Made by a program: the position numbers and the translations under genes. A model generated the notes under the pieces. That model was given only the letters and a program-made list of their open reading frames with translations, was not told the origin of the DNA and made no database searches. Shown here piece after piece: positions 51,176 to 60,798 of a stretch of DNA of 64,000 nucleotides. This DNA is from Clostridium sp. (lineage in GTDB: Bacteria; Bacillota; Clostridia; Clostridiales; Clostridiaceae), in contig JARLHR010000204.1 of assembly GCA_031292145.1 (NCBI GenBank), forward strand, positions 150,439 through 214,438. The letters are read 5' to 3'. Each line of letters starts with the position of its first letter. Position 1 is the first letter of the stretch.

Positions 51176-52567
51176 ATGCCTGTTAACTCTTTTGAAAATT
51201 ACCCAATGTCATGGAAACCAGACAGGTCCACATTAAAGCGTCCTTTCTACCTTTCCATTGCTCAAGATCTAGAAAATGATATAACAAATGGTTTTTTAGC
51301 TCCTGGAACGAAGCTTCCTCCACAGCGAGAATTGGCCGATTTTTTAGATGTTAATTTTACAACAATTACGCGTTCATATAAGATATGTGAATTAAAGGGA
51401 TTAATTTACGCAGTTACTGGAAGTGGCACTTTTATTTCACCTAATGCAACTCGGTCTATCACAATTTCAACAGATAATTTTTCAGGTACCTGTATCGACC
51501 TTGGTTTTGTTGCATCTTTTGAACAATGCAATTATATGCTATTAGAGACTACAAAAAAAGTAATGGAAAAACGATATCTAGAACAGCTTTTTAATTACAA
51601 TAACCCTACTGGAATGCCTCATCAAAAAATGGCTGGGCTAAATTGGATGGAATCCCTTGGTATCTATGCTGATACGGAGCATTTAGCTATTGTTTCAGGT
51701 GCCCAAAATGCACTGGCAATTACACTGTCTGCGTTATTCGAACCGGGAAACCGTATTGCAGTTGATTTTTATACCTATTCAAATTTTATAGAGTTATCGA
51801 AAATGTTTCACATTCAATTAGTTCCAATTCTCGGTGATGGAAATGGAATGTTATCAGATGAACTAGAAAATCAATGCCGTCTAAACGACATACATGGCAT
51901 ATTTTTGATGCCATCTTGCTGTAATCCTACTACTATTGTGATTTCTGATGACCGAAAGAAAGAATTGGCTAGAGTTATCAAAAAATATAATTTGATTGTA
52001 ATCGAAGACGATATTAACGCCTTTTTAACTGCTAGTATTGTCGCTGATTATAAACAACCAATTTTTCAGCTTTTACCTGAACAAACCGTCTATATCTGTA
52101 GCACCTCGAAATCCATTTGTTCTGGACTCCGAGTTGCCTATATGGTATTTGGTGATAAGTTCAAAGAAAAGATATTAAAGGCTATTTTCAATATTAATGT
52201 CAAAACCTCCTCTTTAGATGGAGAGATTATTACAGAGCTTATCTTATCTGGTAAGGCAAACGAAATTGCTGCTGAAAAAAAGAGGCTTGCTCAGTCTGCA
52301 AATAACATCTTCATAGAATATTTTCCTGAGGCTCCTCGCAGTGGGCATCCTCTTAGCTTTTTTAAATGGTTGCCAATATCCGAGAATATGAATGCTCAAG
52401 AACTTGAAGCTACTATGCTGCAAAAGGGTATTCGTGTATTTCATTCAGATCGCTTTCTTAGCGGCTCAAATATGCCAGATAAGTTTTTGCGTATTGCACT
52501 TGCATCTACTAATTCCCTAGATGAATTGAAAATAGGATTTGAAATTTTAAAAGCACAATTAATATAA
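51176..52567 (+). CDS. MocR-family (GntR-aminotransferase) transcriptional regulator
   Basis: The 463-residue regulator has an N-terminal GntR winged helix (TKLPPQRELADFLDVNFTTITRSYKICELKGL) and a class I aminotransferase-like domain. The latter shows NPTGMPHQK, MPSCCNPTTI, VIEDDINAFL and the PLP-lysine region ICSTSKSICSGLRVAYMVFG. ATG 51176 follows GGAGGTG; the upstream frame to 51140 lies in the operator region. It is divergent from azlCD and probably regulates it, perhaps responding to an amino acid or amine. The ligand is unknown. Confidence 0.92.
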   Translation: MPVNSFENYPMSWKPDRSTLKRPFYLSIAQDLENDITNGFLAPGTKLPPQRELADFLDVNFTTITRSYKICELKGLIYAVTGSGTFISPNATRSITISTDNFSGTCIDLGFVASFEQCNYMLLETTKKVMEKRYLEQLFNYNNPTGMPHQKMAGLNWMESLGIYADTEHLAIVSGAQNALAITLSALFEPGNRIAVDFYTYSNFIELSKMFHIQLVPILGDGNGMLSDELENQCRLNDIHGIFLMPSCCNPTTIVISDDRKKELARVIKKYNLIVIEDDINAFLTASIVADYKQPIFQLLPEQTVYICSTSKSICSGLRVAYMVFGDKFKEKILKAIFNINVKTSSLDGEIITELILSGKANEIAAEKKRLAQSANNIFIEYFPEAPRSGHPLSFFKWLPISENMNAQELEATMLQKGIRVFHSDRFLSGSNMPDKFLRIALASTNSLDELKIGFEILKAQLI

Positions 52568-52631
52568 TTTAAAAGGAACGGATGCAATGTCCGTTCTTTC
52601 ACATGTTTTTTTCAGTATTTTATTATAATTA

Positions 52632-53453
52632 TTATTTATTTCTTTCGATAAATTCATCAATTATCTTTCGTGCTAGAGTAAATTTTTGAGGTATATTAGG
52701 GAAATTGTCTTTTGTAAACCAATCAGCCTGTACTATTTCATTTCCATCAACTTTTATTTCACCAGATTCATATTCAGCAAAAAAGCCAATCATTAATGAA
52801 TTAGGAAATGACCAAGGAGAGCTCATATGAAATTTGATGTTTTTTATTTTTATTCCAACTTCTTCGAATACTTCTCGTTTTACAGTGCTGAGTAAATCTT
52901 CCCCCGCCTCAACAAAACCTGCAATTAAGCTATACCTATTATCCTTGAATCCCCTATTATGAGCAAGAAGTATCTTATCCCCCTTTGTCACTGCGACTAT
53001 TATTGCAGGACAAATTACCGGATACATTACATGATTGCAGTTAGGGCAAACTTTGGCAAGTTCATCTTCTTTATTTTCTGTTTTAGAACCACATTTTCCA
53101 CAGAATTTATGAGTTTTATCCCAATTCAATATTTGATTAGCTCTTCCTGCTGCTAAAAAGAATTCTTCATCTACTAGTGCTCCAAATTCATATAATGGCA
53201 TTAACTCATAATTTTCTGGCAGGCTAAATTCAAGAAATGCTTCTATACCAAAACAAGCTTGTTCTCTAACTTCACCTAAAAAAAATTCGCTTTCGTATTG
53301 TATATTTAACTCTTTAATTTCATCTAAAACAGGAATATTTATTGTATTTTCTTCTTTCCTGACTAGTATATTACCTTTGAAAAATGTAAAAAATAAATTA
53401 TTATATTTACTTTCCTTAGCTGTACTGGATATTATTTTAAAATTATTATTCAT
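52632..53453 (-). CDS. nudC: NADH pyrophosphatase NudC-like Nudix hydrolase
   Basis: NudC hydrolyses NAD(H) and can remove NAD caps from RNA. The 273-residue protein has a four-cysteine zinc ribbon (FCGKCGSKT, VCPNCNHVMYP) and a Nudix box GFVEAGEDLLSTVKREVFEEVGI with all catalytic Glu. The family motif after the box (SQPWPFPxS in E. coli) reads SSPWSFPNSLM here. Length is near the family norm. It is monocistronic and the upstream DNA shows nothing special. Confidence 0.92.
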   Translation of the reverse strand: MNNNFKIISSTAKESKYNNLFFTFFKGNILVRKEENTINIPVLDEIKELNIQYESEFFLGEVREQACFGIEAFLEFSLPENYELMPLYEFGALVDEEFFLAAGRANQILNWDKTHKFCGKCGSKTENKEDELAKVCPNCNHVMYPVICPAIIVAVTKGDKILLAHNRGFKDNRYSLIAGFVEAGEDLLSTVKREVFEEVGIKIKNIKFHMSSPWSFPNSLMIGFFAEYESGEIKVDGNEIVQADWFTKDNFPNIPQKFTLARKIIDEFIERNK

Positions 53454-53721
53454 ATGTTCTAAATCCTTTCATTATAGTTTTACCATATCCCCTGCCTCTT
53501 TTATCTTGTTTTACTAATAAGGACTACTCCTTTTTTATGTAAGCCTACGCTATTTAATTATAATTTTAACATAATATTTGCCCTAACAAAGTAAATTAAT
53601 CCAAATTTATTAGTATAATAAATAAATTTATCTTACCATCTTCCAAAATAATATTTAAATGTAATACATTTATACTAAAAGTATTGAAAAACAATAATTT
53701 TATCAATAAAGAAGAACAAAG

Positions 53722-53763
53722 TGTTGATACAAAATAAAAATTAAGTTTATATTTTGTATCAAC
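53722..53763 (-). terminator. Hairpin downstream of the sugar-binding lipoprotein gene
   Basis: TGTTGATACAAAATA and TATTTTGTATCAACA form a 15-bp stem. It lies 46 bp beyond the stop of the gene at 53809. The rest of the gap 53454-53808 shows no supportable gene. Confidence 0.8.
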
Positions 53764-53808
53764 ACCCTTCTTAATATTATGAATATATATTATTTCTTTA
53801 TACATGTA

Positions 53809-54861
53809 TTACCTTGATAAAAATATATTTTTATATAAATAATCTGTTTCAGGAAGATAAATTCTAACTCCTGTATCATCAAGTTTGTATTTTGTACCTT
53901 CAACAGGATTTTTACCAGCAACTAAATTCATTCCACAAGCATATAAAGCTTCTGCATATGCCCTACCACTTTGATAAACTGACCCTAACATCTCTCCTTT
54001 TTCTATTAATTCTTTAGCTTCTGGCGTTACATCAACTCCAACAATTGGAATTGTTTGTGATTTATCGCCCTTATTATATCCATATTCTTGCAAGGCTTTA
54101 ATGGCACCTATGGCCATAGTGTCATCATTTGCAATTATTACTTCAATTTGAGTGCCGTATTTTAGAAATAATGATTTCATAGCCTCATATGCCAAATCTT
54201 CAAGCCAATCACATACTCTAAGTGCTAGCTGATCGGTTTTAATTCCAGCTCCCTCAATAGTTGAGACAGAATATTTTGTCCTTAAAATTGCTTCTTGATT
54301 ATCACTTTCCCCTTCTAACATTATGTATTGCATTATTCCATCGTTATTTTTGTCAATATATTTTTTACTGGTATCCCATACATCAACAATCATTTTTCCT
54401 TGTAACATGCCGATTTGTTCTGAATCTGTTCCTATATACAAAGCTTTATTATAAGATTGTATAGGCGTTGGTGTAAGTGGCTCCCTATTAAATAAAATCA
54501 CTGGAATATTAGTTTCTTTAATTTTATTTATAACTGCTTGTGATTCTCCCCTATTAACTATATTTAATAATATAAGATCAGTTCCTTCCTCAAGAACCTT
54601 ATCAATTTGTTTATTTTGAATATCTTGGTTTGACTTGCCATCATAAAAAGTATATACAACCTTATCTGGATTTTCCTTTTGAATATCTTCTAAGTTTTTG
54701 CCAATTAATGAAATAAAATCGTCAGTAAAATCTAATAAAAATACGGCTGCTTTTATTGGTTTTGCTTGTGCAAAAACCATATATGAGAGTTTTTTGCTGC
54801 AATTTGTTAATGTAACAATAACCATAAATGTTATCATAATAACTTTTAATATTCTTTTCAT
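53809..54861 (-). CDS. Galactose-type substrate-binding lipoprotein
   Basis: The 350-residue protein is a Peripla_BP_4 / MglB-like binding protein with a lipoprotein signal (lipobox LTNC, Cys21). It is a paralogue of 7387-8430: IKAAVFLLDFTDDFISLIGKNLEDIQ, EVIIANDDTMAIGAIKALQEYGY, IPIVGVDVTPEAKELIEKG and AGKNPVEGTKYKLDDTGVRI. Unlike that copy it is membrane-anchored. No ABC transporter genes are adjacent. It could supply a distant transporter or a sensor. RBS GGAGG precedes ATG 54861. Confidence 0.9.
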   Translation of the reverse strand: MKRILKVIMITFMVIVTLTNCSKKLSYMVFAQAKPIKAAVFLLDFTDDFISLIGKNLEDIQKENPDKVVYTFYDGKSNQDIQNKQIDKVLEEGTDLILLNIVNRGESQAVINKIKETNIPVILFNREPLTPTPIQSYNKALYIGTDSEQIGMLQGKMIVDVWDTSKKYIDKNNDGIMQYIMLEGESDNQEAILRTKYSVSTIEGAGIKTDQLALRVCDWLEDLAYEAMKSLFLKYGTQIEVIIANDDTMAIGAIKALQEYGYNKGDKSQTIPIVGVDVTPEAKELIEKGEMLGSVYQSGRAYAEALYACGMNLVAGKNPVEGTKYKLDDTGVRIYLPETDYLYKNIFLSR

Positions 54862-55022
54862 TTAATCCTCCACAATATAGCAGACTAATTATTTTATAAA
54901 AATTTTGATTTCTTTTATCTATGTTATAATTTAGTCTGAATTCAAAATCCTTTACACTACAAATAATTTCTCATTTATATATTCTTATTATCCTTTTAAT
55001 TTTTAAAAATATACAGCACAAT

Positions 55023-55067
55023 AAAGAGCTATTAAAAATAGAAACTTCTATTTTTAATAACTCTTTA
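55023..55067. terminator. Hairpin in the gap between binding protein and chemoreceptor
   Basis: AAAGAG-TATTAAAAATAGAA and TTCTATTTTTAATA-CTCTTT pair with one bulge. It could end the chemoreceptor transcript (stop at 55185). The 323-bp gap 54862-55184 holds nothing else recognisable. Confidence 0.7.
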
Positions 55068-55184
55068 TATATAATTATTCTGTTAAATTTAATTCTTTTG
55101 GTTTAGAAACTGCACTCATTCTATTATAGATATAAAACCTTGCATATATGTTTAACATAGCAGCCTTAATTACATTTATAGAAA

Positions 55185-56657
55185 TTAAATAGCTTTTAAT
55201 ACCTCTATTCCCAACTTGGAGTTTTTTTCAATTTCATTAATAGTATTATCTATATGCCTAAAAATCTCTTTTGATAATTTTTCAGCTTGTAAATATAAGT
55301 TATTTGCTTGTGTTTGATTATTCACCTTGACTGCATCAATTACCTTTATTCCCATACTGTGTAATTCATGATGCACTTTATCAATGGCTGTCCAATCTTT
55401 CACTACATCAGGATGAGTTAAATTAATAGAATGATAAAAATGTCCAAATGCACATTTTTTTGAATTAGTTTGTACAGGATAAGTTTTCATTTCACCTACA
55501 ATTCTTTTTAAACTTATCATCCAATTATTATGAGCTTCCTTGGCTTTTAATAAATTTCTTAATAGTTCTTCATTTGATATTGCATTTGCTCCACCATTTA
55601 AAGCTGATATCATTTCCCTTATAATATCACTAAGTTCTGTATCAATTTTAGATACTTGTTTTGCATTTTCTGCACTTTGAATAGCATCAGTATGAATCTC
55701 TTGTGTCATATAATTTAATTTTTCTACATCTCTAGTTGATGCTTCCATAGCTATATTTATTTGCTTCGTTGCTTCCTTTATATCTTCCGTTGATTCTGAT
55801 ATTTGATCAACATCCTTAATTGTCTCTTTTAATAGTAACACATTTTCTTTAATGGTATCATGTATTCCATCTAATTTTGAATTCATATTTGTAGTTGAAT
55901 TCATTGTGCGATCCATACTTTCTCTACCACCAGTTGCTGCATTATGTATATTATTTACAAAAATTCTCATATCATCTAGATTAGTTTTAGTGCTATCTGC
56001 TAATTTCCTAATTTCATCAGCCACAACTGCAAAACCTTTTCCATATTCCCCTGCACGTGCAGCTTCAATTGAAGCATTTAATGCTAATAAATTAGTTTGT
56101 TCTGCTATTTCTTCTACTCCATTTACTATTTTATTTACTTTATCAGCCATATCAACTAACTGTTTAATTTGTTCATTCATGGTAGTTATATCTTCTATAA
56201 CATTTTCTTTTAATATTTTAACTTCATTTAATTGGAGCATACCTTCATCATTCTTTTTAACTAATGCCTTCGAAGATTTAGATAATTGGTTCATTGTATC
56301 CGAAGTAGTACTTATTGAATTATTCACTTGATTCATACTTGCAGTAATTTCCTCTATTATGGCAAGGTTAGATTCACTTAACAGTGACATATCTTTTGCA
56401 AAATCAATTAATTTATTAGCAGAATATGTTGTTTTAACATCAAAATCACTTAATGAAGTGGTACTGCTTAACATTTTTTTTGCACTAATTGACATCTTCT
56501 TTTCACTTTCTAAAAGCCTATCAAAGTGTTTAAATATTGTTCTATGAATAGGATAATCCACCTTCGGATTTTCAACTACTTTTCCACTAAGTCTATCTTC
56601 AACATTTTTGATTATGCAAGCCGCTTCATCACAAGGTGCTTTCTTAAAAAATTTCAT
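55185..56657 (-). CDS. Soluble methyl-accepting chemotaxis protein with C-terminal CZB domain
   Basis: This cytoplasmic chemoreceptor passes signals to CheA. The 490-residue protein has no membrane segment. A long helical bundle (about 40-370) carries the signalling tip [40 protein letters not shown]. The C-terminal ~120 residues form a chemoreceptor zinc-binding (CZB) domain: [22 protein letters not shown] and [13 protein letters not shown] supply the His/Cys ligands. CZB receptors respond to zinc or oxidants in other bacteria. It stands alone. Upstream, 56658-56967 shows only AT-rich DNA and promoters of the divergent genes. Confidence 0.92.
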   Translation of the reverse strand: MKFFKKAPCDEAACIIKNVEDRLSGKVVENPKVDYPIHRTIFKHFDRLLESEKKMSISAKKMLSSTTSLSDFDVKTTYSANKLIDFAKDMSLLSESNLAIIEEITASMNQVNNSISTTSDTMNQLSKSSKALVKKNDEGMLQLNEVKILKENVIEDITTMNEQIKQLVDMADKVNKIVNGVEEIAEQTNLLALNASIEAARAGEYGKGFAVVADEIRKLADSTKTNLDDMRIFVNNIHNAATGGRESMDRTMNSTTNMNSKLDGIHDTIKENVLLLKETIKDVDQISESTEDIKEATKQINIAMEASTRDVEKLNYMTQEIHTDAIQSAENAKQVSKIDTELSDIIREMISALNGGANAISNEELLRNLLKAKEAHNNWMISLKRIVGEMKTYPVQTNSKKCAFGHFYHSINLTHPDVVKDWTAIDKVHHELHSMGIKVIDAVKVNNQTQANNLYLQAEKLSKEIFRHIDNTINEIEKNSKLGIEVLKAI

Positions 56658-56967
56658 GGTAATTTTCCCCCCACTATTTTATTGCCTCAATACATTTAAT
56701 AATATTTAAATTTATATTATACCATTTTATTTAAGTATATTAACATTTATATTTAAATGCAACCCTGAAAAACTATCCACTTAAAGTAATTAATCACGCT
56801 CCATATATTGCAAATAGCAAGTATATCTCTACCTTTTTTAATCTATATGCTATAATTAGACTGTTGTTTTTCTACTTTGCTAAAAAAATAGTACAAACAA
56901 TTAAATTATTTATTAGAAATATTAAAAAATAATTTAAATTAAAACATTTATCGTAAAGGAGACTTTA

Positions 56968-57723
56968 ATGGAAGTTAAGAACGTAATTGACATTGCTCTT
57001 ACTGCAGGAGAAATATTGCTAGCCAATGGTGCTGAAAATTACAGGATAGAAGAAACAGTGTCTAAAATATGTACATCCTATAGCTTAAATGGAGAATGTA
57101 TAGCTATGTCTAATGGAATTCTACTATTAATTGAAGATTTTAACGGAGAAAAAATTACTTCTATGAAAAAAGTAAAAGACAAGCATGTAGATTTGTATAG
57201 AATAGAACTCATTAATTCTTTTTCAAGAAATCTTGAAAAGAATCCATTGCCATACGATGAAGCTAAAAAAAGCTTAAATAAAATAGAAGCAGCACCTAAT
57301 TTCACTATGAGAATTAGAACACTTGCTGCTTGCATGACTGGATTTATTTATACACTATTTTTTAATGGAACTATACTAGATGGGATAGCAGCTATTATGA
57401 TTTGTTTTATTACATATATATTATTTGAAAAAGTTTCACAGCTTGGATTTTTTCAATTTCTAGATTTTTTTCTAGCAGGGGTTTTAATTGGGGGCGCAAG
57501 CATTTTTGCTCATTTTCTAATTCCTGCTATTAATTATCATAATGTAATCACAGGAGCAATAATGATTTTACTCCCAGGAGTTGTACTAACTAATGGCATA
57601 AAAGATGTTCTCTGTGGTGACTTTTCAGCAGGGACTGCAAAGTTTTTCGAAGCAATGATTGTTATTATAGCTGTAGGAGTCGGAATTGGAACCTCATTAT
57701 TTATTAGCCTGAAAGGAATCTAA
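56968..57723 (+). CDS. ThrE-type exporter subunit, YjjP-like (DUF1212)
   Basis: The 251-residue protein matches the N-terminal half of the threonine/serine exporter ThrE. A soluble N-terminal domain (about 1-110; AGEILLANGAENYRIEETVSKIC, MSNGILLLI) precedes about five helices (FFLAGVLIGGASIFAHFL, GAIMILLPGVVLTNGIKDVLCGDFSAGTAKFFEAM). The two halves are separate genes here, as in E. coli yjjP/yjjB. ATG 56968 follows AAAGGAG. The partner follows 5 bp later. Substrates may be threonine, serine or dicarboxylates. Confidence 0.92.
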   Translation: MEVKNVIDIALTAGEILLANGAENYRIEETVSKICTSYSLNGECIAMSNGILLLIEDFNGEKITSMKKVKDKHVDLYRIELINSFSRNLEKNPLPYDEAKKSLNKIEAAPNFTMRIRTLAACMTGFIYTLFFNGTILDGIAAIMICFITYILFEKVSQLGFFQFLDFFLAGVLIGGASIFAHFLIPAINYHNVITGAIMILLPGVVLTNGIKDVLCGDFSAGTAKFFEAMIVIIAVGVGIGTSLFISLKGI

Positions 57724-57728
57724 TTAAT

Positions 57729-58160
57729 ATGTTAATTAAAATGACTTTATTATCTTTTTTAGGAAGTGTATTTCCTGTTATATTATTTAATATTGATAGA
57801 AAAAAAATCATATGGTGTGGACTAGCTGGTGCTCTTGGCTGGATTGTATACAGCCTAAACTTATCCTTAACCGGAAGCGAAGTAATTGGTTCATTTTTTG
57901 GTGCTTTCGCTGTTAACCTCTACAGTGAACTTATGGCCAGGATAATAAAAACCCCGGCATCAATGTTTTATGTTCCAGGGATTTTTCCATTAGTACCAGG
58001 TATAACTGCCTATAGTACCATAATTGCTATAGTTCAAGCCAGCTTTTCAGCCGCTTTAAGCAGAGGTATATTAACTTTGGCTATTGGGGGGGCTATAGCC
58101 TTTGGTATAATGTTGTCATCCACTATTGTGAGGCTAATTTCTAATATTATAAAAAAATAA
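57729..58160 (+). CDS. ThrE-type exporter subunit, YjjB-like (DUF3815)
   Basis: The 143-residue membrane protein has four helices and the family motif YVPGIFPLVPGITAYSTIIAIVQ at about 78-100. It is the C-terminal half of ThrE as a separate gene, directly behind the YjjP-like gene, and needs it to form the exporter. A terminator follows the stop. Confidence 0.92.
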   Translation: MLIKMTLLSFLGSVFPVILFNIDRKKIIWCGLAGALGWIVYSLNLSLTGSEVIGSFFGAFAVNLYSELMARIIKTPASMFYVPGIFPLVPGITAYSTIIAIVQASFSAALSRGILTLAIGGAIAFGIMLSSTIVRLISNIIKK

Positions 58161-58194
58161 TAGGTAGTTTTGTATTTTAATAAAACTACCTTTT
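58161..58194 (+). terminator. Terminator after the exporter operon
   Basis: AGGTAGTTTT and AAAACTACCT pair, followed by TTTGCC. It also lies in the path of the convergent gene at 58242. Confidence 0.8.
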
Positions 58195-58241
58195 GCCATA
58201 AAAACATACTACAATATGCTTATCTATTATAATTAATTTAT

Positions 58242-59597
58242 TTAAACTAGCTCTACTCTATTTTTAATGTTATTAATTGCTGTCTGCTCTTCTTCGCTTA
58301 AACTTGAGATATACTTATTAAATTCAAAATACCATTCCTTATTATATTCATTTCCTAAACTTAGATCTGACACATATTTTGATAATAAGATTATTTCCAT
58401 CTTGGATAAATTTTTAAATAGTTCATTAAATTCATCGTTAAATAAGCATTCAGCTTCTAACATATCCACTAAATCATCCAAGCTGTTAATATTATTCTTT
58501 ATTAATTTAATCTTATCTTTAATTGAAGAACATTCCCTAATTCTTTCACTTAATTTTCTGAAAGCGGAATTACTCAATTTTGTGCCATCCATATACTCAA
58601 TTAACTCATTATTTTTACTTTTATTAAATGATATAAATACTGTTTCTAATTTATTTAACTCAATACTTCCGTTAATATATGAAGTGATCTTAACTACAGA
58701 ATTTCTAATGTAATTTATTAGCTCTTTATTTTCTATACCTAAAATCTCACAACAATTATCTGCATATTTTAATAGTGATCCTTGTAATTCTTCCACTGAT
58801 AATTTGCTTAGCTTATCCTTTATTCGTTCCCTATCCATACTGCTTATATTAAGACGCTTTAGAGACTTCTCACTAATTACTAATCCCAACGCATTTATCA
58901 GTACTAATTCAAATATATTTATTAGCAATAATTCACATTTCTCATCATATCCATTTAGCAATTCAGTAATTTCATTAATATCAAATTTACTGCAAAATTC
59001 ATTTTCTAAACTTAATGTCTCTAAATATTTTTTTATATACTCAATACCTTTATAGTTCATATTGTCAATACAAAGCTGATAATCTATAGATCCTGAGCCT
59101 TCATGAGGCACAAAAAACTCTTCATATTCTTTAAAAAATAATGGGATGCCATAATCTATAGTATCGTTATATGAATAATTATCAACCTTAAGTTTGTTTT
59201 CCTGAATTTCTTTCAATAGCTTTTTACTTTCTACTACTTCTTTCTTTATTAAATCATTTCCTGCTTTAAGCATATCAAACAAACTTGTATTCTTTAACTC
59301 TTCTAATATTAATTCAAAATTATCAAAAGATTTTAAATACACTCCTATTGTGTAATCAATACCTTCCATTAGCCTTTCAGCCACCTCAATCATAACTGAA
59401 CTACTGGCATCCTTTGTGTAATATTTTAATTGTACTTTTAAAGTTTCTAATCTCTCAAGAGCGATCTTTTTTAAGATTTCATCATCTAGTAATTTTTTCT
59501 CATAACAAGCAATTAAAATATCTTTAAAAAAGTAGTCTTCTCTTAATGTATTTTCTATGAAATAATCATATTTTCTAATACTTTCACAAATGCCCAT
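58242..59597 (-). CDS. Uncharacterised helical protein, DUF6179-like
   Basis: The 451-residue soluble protein is almost wholly helical, with many Glu/Lys/Leu residues and no membrane or signal segment. From memory, its pairing and content (YIDYTIGVYLKS-like blocks, YFFKDILIACYEKKLLDDEIL, EVAERLMEGIDYTIG) match clostridial proteins grouped as DUF6179. It lies 6 bp downstream of the DUF6323-like gene, and this two-gene order recurs in clostridia as I recall. Function is unknown. The pair is transcribed from a consensus promoter with an embedded palindrome. Confidence 0.78.
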   Translation of the reverse strand: MGICESIRKYDYFIENTLREDYFFKDILIACYEKKLLDDEILKKIALERLETLKVQLKYYTKDASSSVMIEVAERLMEGIDYTIGVYLKSFDNFELILEELKNTSLFDMLKAGNDLIKKEVVESKKLLKEIQENKLKVDNYSYNDTIDYGIPLFFKEYEEFFVPHEGSGSIDYQLCIDNMNYKGIEYIKKYLETLSLENEFCSKFDINEITELLNGYDEKCELLLINIFELVLINALGLVISEKSLKRLNISSMDRERIKDKLSKLSVEELQGSLLKYADNCCEILGIENKELINYIRNSVVKITSYINGSIELNKLETVFISFNKSKNNELIEYMDGTKLSNSAFRKLSERIRECSSIKDKIKLIKNNINSLDDLVDMLEAECLFNDEFNELFKNLSKMEIILLSKYVSDLSLGNEYNKEWYFEFNKYISSLSEEEQTAINNIKNRVELV

Positions 59598-59603
59598 AGT
59601 TTA

Positions 59604-60068
59604 TCAATCCTTTTCACTCTCAAGATTTGTATAATCTTTTACACCATTTCTTATATTGTCAGCAATTTTATACAATACTTTTCCCTCTAAAAGTTCTAAA
59701 GATCCTTGGCAATAGTTATCAAAATACTCCTTCATGATTTCTATTAACTCATCATCGCCTATATAATCTAAGGTTTCATTCTTATAATTATAGAAAATTT
59801 CTACAAGTTCATTTATTGTATCACTATAATTATATTGAGAGATATATGGCGAATCACAAAATGCTGTAATAATTTTATTTATGATTTGACCATTAAATTC
59901 TATTCGTCCACTTTTTTCAAGTGCAATACTTCTTGTTTTAATTATTTCCTTTACATCTTCCGCATTGAGCGTTAATCCATATTCAAGCGTAAAATCATTG
60001 CACTCAATTACTTCATTAAATATCTGCTTTTCTAGTGAGTTTTCAAATAAATTCATAATTTCATTCAA
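59604..60068 (-). CDS. Uncharacterised protein, DUF6323-like
   Basis: The 154-residue soluble protein shows the pattern I recall for DUF6323: LEYGLTLNAEDVKEIIKTRSIALEKSGRIEFNG, KIITAFCDSPYISQYNYSDTINELVEIFYNYKNE, IGDDELIEIMKEYFDNYCQGSLELLEG. The start is TTG 60068, spaced from GGAAG; ATG 60056 is an alternative. It is the first gene of a two-gene operon with the DUF6179-like gene. No function is known to me. Confidence 0.8.
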   Translation of the reverse strand: MNEIMNLFENSLEKQIFNEVIECNDFTLEYGLTLNAEDVKEIIKTRSIALEKSGRIEFNGQIINKIITAFCDSPYISQYNYSDTINELVEIFYNYKNETLDYIGDDELIEIMKEYFDNYCQGSLELLEGKVLYKIADNIRNGVKDYTNLESEKD

Positions 60069-60147
60069 CTTTAAAACTTCCTTTCAAAAAACTATTGACA
60101 TGTATTTTAAAATGTGTTATGATTAAATTGAATGGTTATAATTGTAT

Positions 60148-60179
60148 ATTATAACATTGACATTTTATATTGTCAATGT
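60148..60179 (-). promoter_or_regulatory. Consensus promoter with embedded 9-bp palindrome
   Basis: On the minus strand TTGACA (60171-60176), 17-bp spacer, TATAAT (60148-60153): a perfect sigma-A promoter. The arms ACATTGACA (60154-60162) and TGTCAATGT (60171-60179) form an exact inverted repeat covering the -35 box and spacer, as expected for a repressor operator. It drives the DUF6323/DUF6179 pair. Confidence 0.82.
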
Positions 60180-60189
60180 ATTTTAACGT

Positions 60190-60227
60190 AAAAAGAGTAT
60201 CTCTCATGGGAAAGATACTCTTTTTTT
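60190..60227 (-). terminator. Terminator of the P-loop kinase gene
   Basis: AAAAAGAGTATCT and GATACTCTTTTT pair; T run on the minus strand. It overlaps the last two bases of the gene. Confidence 0.82.
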
Positions 60228-60798
60228 AATTACTTTTCAGATTCATCTTCATTATACTATTGTCAATAAAATCATACGCTCTTTGTATTTCCATTTCATA
60301 GTCACTATTAATTTCAAAATATTCAGCACCATTTTCTATACATTTTTTCCTTAGCTCTTCATGCTCCTTAATAAATTGCGCAATCTGTCTACTTTCTTCA
60401 TAGTTACGAGTCTCTATGGCATTTCTGTACTCAATAATATTTGACACAAATTTTTCTTTTATATAATCAGCTGAGAATCCTATTAATACTGATATAATTT
60501 GATCTAAATATTCTTTTTCAAAGTCCTTAACCAAGTGAGGCAATAAATAACAGCCTTCTATAATTATATTTTGGTTATTTTCAATATTTGTCATTATAAT
60601 CCCTTTAATTATAGGCCATAACTTTTCCCCTATGACTTCACTGCTATCCATTGGAGTGAAACCACAATTACTATCGCCTCTAAATAGTCCCATTTTTAAG
60701 TGATCAATTGAAAAATAGGGTATTTTATATCTTTCAAGTAGTTTTTGAGCCATTAATGTTTTTCCAGTGGAACTAACACCACCAAGCAATATAACCAT
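60226..60798 (-). CDS. P-loop (AAA/zeta-type) small-molecule kinase-like protein
   Basis: The 190-residue protein begins with a Walker A loop GGVSSTGKT, followed by YFSIDHLKMGLFRGD and NIIIEGCYLLPHLVKDF (Walker-B-like IIIEG). C-terminal helices carry Arg-rich lid-like segments (EYRNAIETRNYEESRQIAQ). It resembles 2-phosphoglycerate-kinase-like or zeta-type nucleotide-dependent kinases. No antitoxin gene is adjacent, so a toxin role is not supported. The substrate is unknown. Start at 60798 has a weak ribosome site (AAAGGG). Confidence 0.8.
   Translation of the reverse strand: MVILLGGVSSTGKTLMAQKLLERYKIPYFSIDHLKMGLFRGDSNCGFTPMDSSEVIGEKLWPIIKGIIMTNIENNQNIIIEGCYLLPHLVKDFEKEYLDQIISVLIGFSADYIKEKFVSNIIEYRNAIETRNYEESRQIAQFIKEHEELRKKCIENGAEYFEINSDYEMEIQRAYDFIDNSIMKMNLKSN

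Noticed and set aside
53596-53805. 69-codon minus-strand frame
   Set aside because: It runs through the terminator hairpin at 53722-53763, has no ribosome site and reads as low-complexity AT translation.
55852-56331. 159-codon plus-strand frame opposite the CZB chemoreceptor
   Set aside because: Antisense shadow of a repetitive helical coding region.
60226-60798. Zeta toxin of a toxin-antitoxin pair
   Set aside because: Walker A and size fit a P-loop kinase, but there is no epsilon-like antitoxin gene and the neighbours are on a separate promoter.
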